Source: Candidatus Bathyarchaeota archaeon
Lineage (GTDB): Archaea; Thermoproteota; Bathyarchaeia; RBG-16-48-13; GCA-020355125
DNA: 34,034 nt
Reading direction: 5' to 3'
NCBI GenBank assembly: GCA_026015035.1
Contig: JAOZHB010000075.1
Coordinates: 1 to 34,034 of the forward strand
The notes beneath the pieces are model-generated. The model saw only the letters and a program-made list of their open reading frames with translations, did no database searches and had not been told where the DNA came from. A program made the position numbers and the translations under genes. This document shows positions 17,043 through 24,511 of this stretch, piece by piece. How positions within the stretch are numbered: position 1 is the stretch's first letter; every line of letters starts with the position of its first letter.

Positions 17043-17137
17043 CTTCTATCGTGTTTACTGACTTACTCGCAATCATTAATACTTCCTTGACAGTTATGTT
17101 AAATTTGTATTGAAAAACATCTGAACGTGATTCCTTT

Positions 17138-17683
17138 ATGAACGCAGGTAAAGCAACACATCATTTTATTGCTAAAGATGGAAGAGAAGTCATTTTTAGG
17201 CCACCTCGATGGGAGGATTTAGACGATTTATTAGGCTTCATTAATTCTCTGGTTGAGGAAGGAGCCGAGATCCTTAGGAACCAAAAGGTCACGAGGGACG
17301 AAGAGGCGGATTGGTTGGGACGTAAATTAGCAGACATGGCGAAAGGTAACCTCTTTTGGTTGGTAGCCGAAGTTGACGGCACAGTAATAGCTAGCTCTGA
17401 ATTGAAGACTGGGACGGGGTATTCAAGTCACGTAGGGGAGATCGGTGTCGGTGTTAAGAGGGAATATCGAGATGTTGGTGTTGGCACCGAACTACTGAAC
17501 GCATTACTTTCTCATGCGAAGACGATTGGTCTCGAACTCCTAACGCTCACCGTATCTTCATCAAACAAGAGAGCCATCCACGTATATGAGCGAATAGGTT
17601 TCGAAGAGACGGGACGCATCCCCCATAACTTATTCAAGAATGGAACATATCGGGATAGCATCATCATGACTAAAATATTGTGA
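17138..17683 (+). CDS. GNAT-family N-acetyltransferase (RimI/RimJ-like)
   Basis: 181 residues. Motif A reads VGVKREYRDVGVGTELLNALL (about 105-125), with the Q/R-x-x-G-x-G/A loop as RDVGVG, and is followed by LTLTVSSSNKRAIHVYERIGFEETGR, the N-x-x-A-x-x-x-Y-x-x-x-GF signature of RimI-like enzymes. It likely acetylates an alpha- or epsilon-amino group from acetyl-CoA; the substrate is unknown. ATG 17138 has no Shine-Dalgarno but TTAAATTTGT (about 17099-17108) stands at the right distance for a leaderless or near-leaderless transcript. An internal TAGCTAGCT occurs near 17388. Confidence 0.88.
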   Translation: MNAGKATHHFIAKDGREVIFRPPRWEDLDDLLGFINSLVEEGAEILRNQKVTRDEEADWLGRKLADMAKGNLFWLVAEVDGTVIASSELKTGTGYSSHVGEIGVGVKREYRDVGVGTELLNALLSHAKTIGLELLTLTVSSSNKRAIHVYERIGFEETGRIPHNLFKNGTYRDSIIMTKIL

Positions 17684-17835
17684 AGTTCACTGAGGATTTC
17701 GTTGAAAACGAACGACTTTCCACCCCTCTGCAACGATTTTGGATAACCCTAATGATGGAGCATACTCTACATAATCGACTCTGTATAGAGTAAACAGGGG
17801 ACTCCGCATGAGCCTGGGGTTGTGAGGTGTATGTA

Positions 17836-18450
17836 TTATGGCCTTGGCAGTCTCTTTTGAATGGGTTTAGCGAGGATCTCCTGTACATCAAGATCGAAGA
17901 GACTGGTAGTGTTCGCTGATTTGATGACTATAGCGGTATCAGCACCCCGACCTTGACCCGCCACCGCTATCACGTTCTCACCAATCGGGATGACTCCCGC
18001 ATCGGCTGCCATGAGCGTGATCTCGAAGCAGACCTTCATACCTGCACAGAAGAGGCGAAGCAAGTTAGCAATGAGGTCGCCTGTCGACGGCACGTATGCA
18101 GGCCAATAGGGCGCAGGCCGTTGATCTCTAGGCGGGGATCGTCGTAGACTGCTCCCCACACCTCCAAAGGCGTGGGTGCAGGTGACGATCTTCACACCGA
18201 GCGCTTTCATTCTCTCCTCATGTTCCTCAAGTAATTCGGGACCCCGTGGACCGATTTGATGGGTCACGGCAACGACGTTTATTCCAGAGTCCTTAAAGAC
18301 TTCCCCAGCCTTGACTCCAGTTCCACCCCGAGTTGAGGCCACGACGACGTGTTTTATACCTTTTTCCCGTGCTTTCTCCTTGACAAGCGCTAAAAGGATG
18401 TCCGAGTTTTCGGCTTTGATTTCCTCGAAGTAGAGGATTGTACTTTCCAA
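17836..18450 (-). CDS. Stand-alone pyruvate kinase alpha/beta (C-terminal) domain protein
   Basis: 204 residues. The sequence STRGGTGVKAGEVF..INVVAVTHQIG at about 39-68 is the Rossmann-like core of the pyruvate kinase C-terminal domain, also found as a separate archaeal/bacterial family of unknown function. The second half has KVCFEITLMAADAGVIPIGENVIAVAGQGRGADTAIVIKSA, typical of that family. There is no catalytic pyruvate kinase barrel, so it is not a pyruvate kinase; ligand binding or regulation is possible. The start is TTG 18450 with a perfect GGAGG 7 nt upstream. Monocistronic, convergent with the GNAT gene. Confidence 0.82.
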   Translation of the reverse strand: MESTILYFEEIKAENSDILLALVKEKAREKGIKHVVVASTRGGTGVKAGEVFKDSGINVVAVTHQIGPRGPELLEEHEERMKALGVKIVTCTHAFGGVGSSLRRSPPRDQRPAPYWPAYVPSTGDLIANLLRLFCAGMKVCFEITLMAADAGVIPIGENVIAVAGQGRGADTAIVIKSANTTSLFDLDVQEILAKPIQKRLPRP

Positions 18451-18825
18451 CGTTTAACCTCCAACTGATTCTCGATGGGATATTACTAGATGATCTTGAT
18501 TATAAATGAATTGTTGGTACCAATATGTTTGGCAGTTCTCGACCCAGTTTTATAAATGTGAATAAAATTCGATCGGACCTGTATGCGTAGGCGACGCAGG
18601 CAAGAATTCATGAAGGCTCGTATCCACAGCTCTTTAGATTTCCTCGTTCGAGCTAGCTTGTCTACCAGATTTATCTTGGGACGATGAGACAGCTAGCTAC
18701 ATTTAAGTCTCAAATTCAAACCTGCAATACTTCATAAACTATGCCTTACGCAGAATGGGTGTAGGGGAAGCCTGGGATGAGCAGGATTAAGATCACACTC
18801 CGTTGGAGGGTGAAGTGAATCTGCA
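18451..18825. other. Intergenic region with two AGCTAGCT copies
   Basis: 375 bp. AGCTAGCTTG (18651-18660) and AGCTAGCTAC (18691-18700) lie 40 bp apart. AT-rich TTATAAATG near 18490-18560 on either strand could serve promoters. No ORF or RNA gene was recognised. Confidence 0.5.
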
Positions 18826-19485
18826 TCATCGTGACGATGGTGACGGTGCATCGTTAAGCGATTTAATTACTTCTTGAAAGTCGGTTATTTCGCGATGGGG
18901 TATGTTCTCCCTTTTGCACAGTTCTGCTAACTTCGAATCCTTAATTACAAACAAAAAATCGGCACGTCCAACTGCGTTAAAATCGGATAATCCATCTCCC
19001 ACATAGATGGTTCTGAATCCCTGTTCGTTATATTGTTTAACTAAGTCTTCTTTGAAATCGAGAGACGTACAATCGACGAGTTTGGGGAACGACAGTTCGA
19101 TTCCATCCCCTGTGATTCTGGATGTCGCTGAATAAACATGCACTCGCTTTTCCAGATCTTTGATCCTCAGAAAATGCTTTATGACAAAGTCTAAACCCCC
19201 ACTAACGACAACAAAACATATTCCTTTGGCATCACAAAGGTCCACTAGCTCCGTAAAATGTGGCCTGAACGACGTGACTTTCTCTAACGTCTTTAATGCC
19301 GTTTCCTCAGAAATGTTTAACATGTAAAGCTGTTTTCGCGTGCATTCTTCAAGAGTGATCTCTCCTCTCTCTAGAAAGGTGTTGAATGTTCTCCAATCTT
19401 CTTTAACAAACGTGTCTAAAAGAAATTCACAGGTATCCGTTGTCACTATGGTTCCATCAAAATCACACAAGAGAACCTGCTTCAA
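18826..19485 (-). CDS. HAD-superfamily phosphatase (SerB/MtnX-like)
   Basis: 219 residues. Motif I is CDFDGTIV with nucleophile Asp8 and acid Asp10; motif II is VVVSGGLDF (Ser95), and motif IV GDGLSDFNAV (163-172) supplies the Mg ligands. The SGG-type motif II and overall size resemble phosphoserine phosphatase and MtnX enolase-phosphatase; the helical cap (residues about 20-70) would set specificity. The substrate is unknown. The start is TTG 19485, with GAGGAG about 11 nt upstream and no in-frame ATG nearby. Monocistronic. Confidence 0.88.
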   Translation of the reverse strand: MKQVLLCDFDGTIVTTDTCEFLLDTFVKEDWRTFNTFLERGEITLEECTRKQLYMLNISEETALKTLEKVTSFRPHFTELVDLCDAKGICFVVVSGGLDFVIKHFLRIKDLEKRVHVYSATSRITGDGIELSFPKLVDCTSLDFKEDLVKQYNEQGFRTIYVGDGLSDFNAVGRADFLFVIKDSKLAELCKRENIPHREITDFQEVIKSLNDAPSPSSR

Positions 19486-20022
19486 CCGCCCTTACTCCTC
19501 TTCATACGTTGAGATTGCTCGTGTCTGAACACAAGAGTATCCATAATAAACATTTACTCCAAGTGCCTCGAACCGTATTAAACGGGATTAATTAACTTGA
19601 ATTATGATAACGAATTACCATTCAGGAAAGGATTGGCTAGCTACACAAGATTGAAGATATACCGCTAGACAAGTCTCAATCAAAATCAGTCCAACTCCCA
19701 AAAGGGGTGACATCATACGACCTATTCAGATCAATACCCGCACTCAGACTGCGTTATCCAAAAAGATATCTATGTTCAAGCTAGCTACCATCATTTGGCA
19801 TAAACAAACTCTACGAGCTAGCCGACTAACATGTAGACGTTCTAGCTAACTAGGTTAGAGGTGGCGTTGAAAAAAGCATCTGACAGGGTCCATGAGGTAG
19901 ATCATAAGAAATATTCTCATGTTATCTGGTTTATATTAATAAATCTCTAGGAATATTGAGATAAATCTTATCTATTTTATTTGACTGTTTTAACTTACGC
20001 GAAAAAATAGGAGGTGAGACGA
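19486..20022. other. Long AT-rich intergenic region with a cluster of AGCTAGC sites
   Basis: 537 bp of divergent promoter DNA. The motif occurs at 19636-19644, 19779-19787, 19816-19822 and 19842-19854 (CTAGCTAACTAGG), the densest cluster in the window. Near its right end is an AT-rich block (19930-19990), with TATTTTATTT about 19971-19980 as TATA candidate for the RGG/zinc-ribbon gene. No ORF over 25 codons with good signals was seen. Confidence 0.55.
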
Positions 20023-20643
20023 TTGAGGCGACGTGGATTCAGAGGAGGTGCCATGAGACGAGGTATGCGCGGCGGGTTCAGAAGAGGCCCAATGATGCGA
20101 GGGGGATTCAGAGGAGGCTTCAGACGTCCTTACGGGCGATTCTGGGGTAGGCCCTACAGGTCGTTTATGTGGTGGCGACCATTTTGGTGGTATCCGACCT
20201 GGTGGCGACCCCTCTATTGGATGCCCTGGGCCATGATGATGGGCGGATTCATGTATCTCCTCTATGATTCGATGGCGTACAAGTTGTATGACGACGATGT
20301 GGGACATGTAGAGCGAGAAACCGGAAAACCTGTAAAAGACCTGAGTGAGGAAGAACTCGTAGCTGCTATGAAGCGACTGGGTATCCAGAAACTTGAGGTC
20401 ACTCCAGACGATAGGAACATCATCTCAAAAGCAAAAAAACCTGTAAGAGACCTGAGTGAGAAGGAGATATTGGCCGCTATGAAGCGGCTGGGTATCCAGA
20501 AACTTGAGGTCACCCCAGAGGATAATGGAGCAATTTCGCATTCAACAACGAGGGAAGCTAGGTATTGCATTTACTGTGGAAACAAATTGTCCTCTGAAGC
20601 AGTATTTTGCGAACTATGTGGCAGAAAGATCGAACTGCGGTAA
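20023..20643 (+). CDS. RGG-rich, Trp-rich membrane-associated protein with tandem repeat and zinc ribbon
   Basis: 206 residues, not recognised as a named family. In order: an Arg/Gly/Met-rich RGG-like tail (1-40); an aromatic stretch with seven Trp in about 25 residues leading into a hydrophobic segment (MMMGGFMYLLY) that may dip into or cross the membrane; two 29-residue units with a 37-residue period (starting KPV-K/R-DLSE, both holding AAMKRLGIQKLEVTP); and a C-terminal zinc ribbon CIYCGNKL..CELCGRK. GGAGGTGA at 20010-20017 selects TTG 20023 with 5-nt spacing, rather than the GTG at 20014 inside that site. RNA or nucleic acid binding through the RGG tail is inference. Confidence 0.78.
   Translation: MRRRGFRGGAMRRGMRGGFRRGPMMRGGFRGGFRRPYGRFWGRPYRSFMWWRPFWWYPTWWRPLYWMPWAMMMGGFMYLLYDSMAYKLYDDDVGHVERETGKPVKDLSEEELVAAMKRLGIQKLEVTPDDRNIISKAKKPVRDLSEKEILAAMKRLGIQKLEVTPEDNGAISHSTTREARYCIYCGNKLSSEAVFCELCGRKIELR
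20326..20523 (+). repeat. Tandem repeat, 111-bp period, two copies
   Basis: Units at 20326-20412 and 20437-20523 match at 75 of 87 positions. The stretch coding MKRLGIQKLEVTP is nearly unchanged at the DNA level, so the duplication is fairly recent. Confidence 0.85.
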
Positions 20644-20720
20644 GGTACTCTAATCAATAACCCCCTTCTTTTTGTTGTAGTTCCAATTGGTTATGCTAGA
20701 CTGAATTACTTGTTTAAGTC

Positions 20721-20758
20721 AGCTAGCTAGCTTCACGACGGTTCTGTAGCTAGCTAAC
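20721..20758. repeat. Double copy of AGCTAGCT motif
   Basis: AGCTAGCTAGCT at 20721-20732 and TAGCTAGCTAAC at 20747-20758, about 26 bp apart. Confidence 0.55.
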
Positions 20759-20840
20759 TTCCTTCATCACGCTCGTTGTGTGTTCGGATTTGAGGGTAAA
20801 ACTTATTGCGGATGGTATATTATACCTACAGTCTCGATGA

Positions 20841-20870
20841 AAGGCGGGGGGTAAAGGGGGGCTCCGCCTT
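20841..20870. repeat. G-run hairpin element (copy 1)
   Basis: Stem AAGGCGG (20841-20847) pairs with CCGCCTT (20864-20870); the loop carries GGG-TAAA-GGGGGG. It resembles, in opposite orientation, the element at 32251-32280. Confidence 0.55.
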
Positions 20871-21380
20871 CTTCGAGCTCTTAGACAGGGTTCAGTTATA
20901 TCGACTCTCATTCTTGAGTCAGAAACACTCAGAATGATTCTTGAAATACCTCTAGATCTCCATGGACAGCGGGTAACCCTTTCCTTCTGTTAGTCCAACA
21001 ACGCTAACAATAAGGCTTCCTCATGTTGATGTGGTTTGAAGACGTTTTTTCGCCATTTTCTTGAGTTATGGGTTCCCAAATGGAACAGCAATGGCGTCGG
21101 TTGTATTAAGCGAGTTTGTTTATTACCTCCTTCCCTTAAAGCAGGTTTCAGGCAGAACCCACTTAGCGTGGTGCTGTGACTGGGTTGTAACAGTATACGT
21201 GGAATGAGGGGTTCTCAGGCGATACGGGACGTTCAATTCTGATGTTGCGTGACCCGCCCTCTTCGATTTGCATTTGAAAAGACCTATATAACGGAAATCC
21301 TTAAACCTCTTTGAAACTACGGCTTATAAACCGTCCTTTGTATAGCGTATGGTATTTCAACCGTCAGGATAGGTGGGTTG

Positions 21381-22610
21381 ATGGCTCTTCCTTGGACCGA
21401 AAAGTATCGGCCGACGAGTGTTACGGGGTTTGTGGATAATGGTAAGGCTCTTCGCCAATTGGACGAGTGGCTGACCTCGTGGACGAAGGGGACGCCGCGG
21501 AAGAAGGCGGCTTTTCTCCATGGTCCGCCAGGCGTTGGGAAGACGGTTTGCGTCGAGGTCTTAGCGAAGGCCCATGACTTTGATTTGATCTCCTTAGACG
21601 CCAGTAACTATCGGACGAAAAACGCTCTTGAACGCATCGTTGGAGCTGCTTCAAGTCAACGTCCCCTCTTCGGGGTGAAGGGGCGATTGATCGTTCTGGA
21701 TGAGCTGGAGGGCATGAGTGGCTCTCAGGACCGGGGAGGTCTGAGTACTATCGCTCGCCTGACGAAGACGACGGGTTGCCCCATGGTCTTGATTGCAAAC
21801 GACGTTTGGAACCCCCGATTTTCAAGCCTCAGAAGCAGCTGCTTCGTGATAAAGTTTCAACGTGTCCCTGCCCGAAGCATCATCGCCCATATACGTAAAA
21901 TCTGTGTTCGAGAAGGCGTTCTGGCTGAGGAGGAAGCTTTAAGCCTAATCGCGAAGCGGGCTAAAGGCGATTTGCGGTCAGCGATGATGGACATCCAAGC
22001 CCTATCTCAGGGCAAATCGTTCTTAGCGTATGAAGACGTTCGCTGGCTCGGGGACCGGGATCGCCAGGAGGCCATCTTCACCGTTTTAGGCCGCGTCTTC
22101 AACGCGAAGACTTGTTGGGAGGCGAGGCGGGCGGTGGATGTCGCGGACGTCGATTATGAGATGTTATTTGAGTGGATCTACGAGAATGCGCCCCACCAGT
22201 TATCAAACATTGAGGATTTGAGTGCCGCCTTGGATGCTTTGTCAAGGGCCGATATTTACTTCCGCCGTGTTAGAGCCTTTCGAGCGTGGAAGCTCTTGAA
22301 GTACGCCTTCGACCAGATGACTGCCGGGGTTGCCATGGCTAGGGAGAAGTCACCGCGTAGATGGGTTTCCTTCAAGTTTCCCCAGCGGATTTCGGTGATG
22401 TCGAGGACGCGGCGGACGAGACGACTTCGAAAGGAACTCGGACTTAAATTGGGGGCCACGCTTCACATGAGCGCTGACTCCGTCGTCCGTGATGTCCTTC
22501 CCTATCTGCGGATAATGTTCTCGAATGACGACGCCGCGGCGACGAAGCTGATGGACACCTTTGACCTTGACGAAACGTTAGTCGCGTATTTACGAGAATC
22601 GGGCGGATAA
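21381..22610 (+). CDS. rfcL: Replication factor C large subunit
   Basis: 409 residues. LPWTEKYRPTSVTGFVDN (3-20) is the RFC box, Walker A GPPGVGKT at 48-55, Walker B DELE at 107-110, and GDLRSAMMDIQAL the sensor-2 region; the C-terminal part is the collar domain. RfcL joins four RfcS to load PCNA. I see no C-terminal PIP-box or long lysine-rich tail, which many archaeal RfcL proteins have; this one ends in DLDETLVAYLRESGG. ATG 21381 follows GGTGG at 4-5 nt. It stops 15 bp before the convergent hisF end. Confidence 0.95.
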   Translation: MALPWTEKYRPTSVTGFVDNGKALRQLDEWLTSWTKGTPRKKAAFLHGPPGVGKTVCVEVLAKAHDFDLISLDASNYRTKNALERIVGAASSQRPLFGVKGRLIVLDELEGMSGSQDRGGLSTIARLTKTTGCPMVLIANDVWNPRFSSLRSSCFVIKFQRVPARSIIAHIRKICVREGVLAEEEALSLIAKRAKGDLRSAMMDIQALSQGKSFLAYEDVRWLGDRDRQEAIFTVLGRVFNAKTCWEARRAVDVADVDYEMLFEWIYENAPHQLSNIEDLSAALDALSRADIYFRRVRAFRAWKLLKYAFDQMTAGVAMAREKSPRRWVSFKFPQRISVMSRTRRTRRLRKELGLKLGATLHMSADSVVRDVLPYLRIMFSNDDAAATKLMDTFDLDETLVAYLRESGG

Positions 22611-22625
22611 TCATTGACCTGCCTG

Positions 22626-23441
22626 TCATTCCAGCCTGACTGGGATGCCGTGGGTGGCTAGGTACTTCTTTACCTTACGGATGGTGTATGTGCCGTAGTG
22701 GAAGATGCTGGCGGCGAGGACGGCGTCAGCCTTTCCCTCCGTTATGGCTTCCAGTATGTGTTCGGGGTTTCCCGCTCCACTGCTCGCGATGAGGGGTACC
22801 ATCACCCGCTCCGAGACTTCGCGGAGATAGATGTTGTCGTATCCCTGCTGCGTTCCGTCAAAGTCGAGGGAGGAGGCCACGATTTCTCCGGCTCCAAGGG
22901 CCGCTGCCATCTCAGCCCATTGGACGGCGTCGATGCCCACTGCTTCCCTCCCGCCATAGATGTACACGTCCCACCAACACTTTCCTGAGGGTGTGTCGAG
23001 GACGACCTTGCCAGGAGCCAACCGCTCGTCCTCGACGTAGACCCGTTTGACGTCGATGGATGCGACGATGCATTGGCTGCCAAACATCTCAGCTGCCTCC
23101 CGGATGAGAAAGGGCTCTTCCACCGCCGCTGTATTAACGGCGATCTTATCCGCTCCATGGTACAGGATCTCCCGAATGTCGTGGAGGGATCGAATCCCAC
23201 CGCCGACCATGAAGGGAATGAACAAAACTTCCGCCGTCCTCTTGACGACGTCGAGGAGGATGTCCCTTCTCTCATGGGAAGCGGAGACATCCAAAAACAC
23301 GAGTTCGTCGGCGCCCTCAGCATCGTAGTAGGCTGCGAGTTCCACGGGGTCTCCCGCGTCACGCAGGCGTTGAAAGCCCACGCCCTTGACCACGCGTCCA
23401 TCCTTCACGTCCAAGCAGGGAATGACCCTCGTCGCCAACAC
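22626..23441 (-). CDS. hisF: Imidazole glycerol phosphate synthase, cyclase subunit HisF
   Basis: 271 residues, a TIM barrel with both catalytic aspartates in canonical places: Asp11 in IPCLDV and Asp130 in [14 protein letters not shown] (79-85) and the C-terminal SGAG-NPEH loop bind the two phosphates. It uses ammonia from HisH to form imidazole glycerol phosphate and AICAR in histidine synthesis. The phosphate-loop region usually reading SxDRDGT is SSLDFDGT here, a mild deviation. GTG start with GGTGAT 6 nt upstream, 18 nt after the hisH stop. Confidence 0.96.
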   Translation of the reverse strand: MLATRVIPCLDVKDGRVVKGVGFQRLRDAGDPVELAAYYDAEGADELVFLDVSASHERRDILLDVVKRTAEVLFIPFMVGGGIRSLHDIREILYHGADKIAVNTAAVEEPFLIREAAEMFGSQCIVASIDVKRVYVEDERLAPGKVVLDTPSGKCWWDVYIYGGREAVGIDAVQWAEMAAALGAGEIVASSLDFDGTQQGYDNIYLREVSERVMVPLIASSGAGNPEHILEAITEGKADAVLAASIFHYGTYTIRKVKKYLATHGIPVRLE

Positions 23442-23459
23442 CTTTTGATCACCATTTCT

Positions 23460-24083
23460 CTACCGTTTTACGACGTCAACGAAGTTCTTAAGGATTCGCA
23501 ATCCTGTTTTACCCGACTTTTCGGGGTGAAACTGGGTGGCGAAGACGTTTCGTCTTGAGACGATCGATGGGAAGTCGATCCCATACCGTGTCATCGCTAC
23601 CACCTCTTCTTCATTCTCCACCTGAGCGTAGTAGGAGTGGACAAAGTAGACGTAAGACCCGTTTTGGACGTCTCTGATCAGGGGGTTCCCTACGTCCACT
23701 ATCGTCAGGGTGTTCCACCCGATCTGGGGAACTTTACGACCTTTCGGGAACGGTAGAATCGTGCCTGAGAAGATATCCAGTCCCTCGTATGATCCTCCCT
23801 CTGTGCTCCACGTAAACATTAGTTGAAGGCCAAGACAAATCCCTAACAAGGGCACCCCTGACTCGACGGCGTCGCAGATCCCCTGTTTGAAGGGTGCGAG
23901 GTTGGCGATGGCGTCTTTGAAGGCTCCCACGCCAGGTAAAATGATGGCGTCGGCGGTTTTCAGATCGTCCTTATTCGTGATGATCCGCGTCGGCGATCCT
24001 GCCGCGTCGATGCCCCGTTGAACACTGCACAGGTTGCCCATGCCATAGTCGACGACCACAATGTCAGGCATATCCTTTGCCAT
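23460..24083 (-). CDS. hisH: Imidazole glycerol phosphate synthase, glutaminase subunit HisH
   Basis: 207 residues, class I glutamine amidotransferase. Catalytic triad: Cys83 (GICLGLQLMF), His186 and Glu188 (FHPEKS). PGVGAF at 50-55 is the oxyanion/interface motif. It releases ammonia from glutamine and channels it to HisF. ATG 24083 has no Shine-Dalgarno, but a TATA-like ACATAAAC on the minus strand (about 24112-24119) is spaced for a leaderless mRNA; an internal ATG at 24071 is less likely. First gene of the hisHF operon; no other his gene lies in the window. Confidence 0.96.
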   Translation of the reverse strand: MAKDMPDIVVVDYGMGNLCSVQRGIDAAGSPTRIITNKDDLKTADAIILPGVGAFKDAIANLAPFKQGICDAVESGVPLLGICLGLQLMFTWSTEGGSYEGLDIFSGTILPFPKGRKVPQIGWNTLTIVDVGNPLIRDVQNGSYVYFVHSYYAQVENEEEVVAMTRYGIDFPSIVSRRNVFATQFHPEKSGKTGLRILKNFVDVVKR

Positions 24084-24129
24084 GAAGATGTGTGAGCCCG
24101 CTACTAAATGAAGTTTATGTGGTCGTTTT

Positions 24130-24141
24130 AGCTAATTAGCT
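24130..24141. repeat. AGCTAATTAGCT palindrome
   Basis: A perfect 12-bp palindrome just upstream of the predicted hisH TATA; a variant of the recurrent AGCTA motif. Confidence 0.5.
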
Positions 24142-24467
24142 CTTTCTCTAATCTCCCATGATGTCAACGCTCTCTCGCATTCTTTCTTCCCGTGCCTCCT
24201 ATAAACTTGGACGTTGAATGCGGACTTACGTAATGATCTTTGTGTGTGAGTCCAATCGTGAGAGAGATGCGTCAACATCCTTCTCTCTCTGCTAGCAATA
24301 TGGCTGGAGAAGTGATTATTGTGTTAAGTATAAAGAAAGGACGGAAGTATGTATGCTTCTTAATCTACTACAGTCCTCTCTCTCTATATTGAACGTTTAT
24401 CTTGTTATAAAGATAATTTTTAAATAATTTTACATTTTATCCGATGTTTTTTAGATGATTAAATAGA

Positions 24468-24475
24468 TTTATATA
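24468..24475 (+). promoter_or_regulatory. glnA TATA box
   Basis: TTTATATA in an AT-rich stretch. A start site near 24499 would place ATG 24482 and 24488 upstream of the mRNA and leave ATG 24506 or 24512 as the usable starts. Confidence 0.6.
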
Positions 24476-24511
24476 CTTGGAATGACGATGTTTGCGGGTG
24501 GTGTAATGTTG

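Larger units (their letters stand above)
20644..21380. other. 735-bp region without a gene, with palindrome and hairpins
   Basis: Contains, in order: AGCTAGCTAGCT (20721-20732) and TAGCTAGCTAAC (20747-20758); a near-perfect palindrome GGTATA-T-TATACC (20814-20826); the G-run hairpin 20841-20870; a second hairpin 20909-20936 (stem CATTCT(t)GAGT/ACTCAGAATG, loop CAGAAAC). Near the right end, TTATAAACC (about 21325-21333) is the probable rfcL TATA region. No ORF over about 20 codons with a start signal was found; a non-coding RNA is possible. Confidence 0.5.
24084..24511. promoter_or_regulatory. Divergent hisH/glnA control region
   Basis: About 430 bp. It has the minus-strand TATA for hisH near 24115, a perfect 12-bp palindrome AGCTAATTAGCT (24130-24141), a long imperfect inverted repeat (arms 24160-24179 and 24257-24279), and a strongly AT-rich block ending in TTTATATA (24468-24475) for glnA. 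A 30-codon frame from ATG 24300 is open but has no support. Confidence 0.55.

Noticed and set aside
24300-24392. 30-codon ORF in the hisH/glnA region
   Set aside because: No translation signal and no recognisable composition; lies in regulatory DNA.
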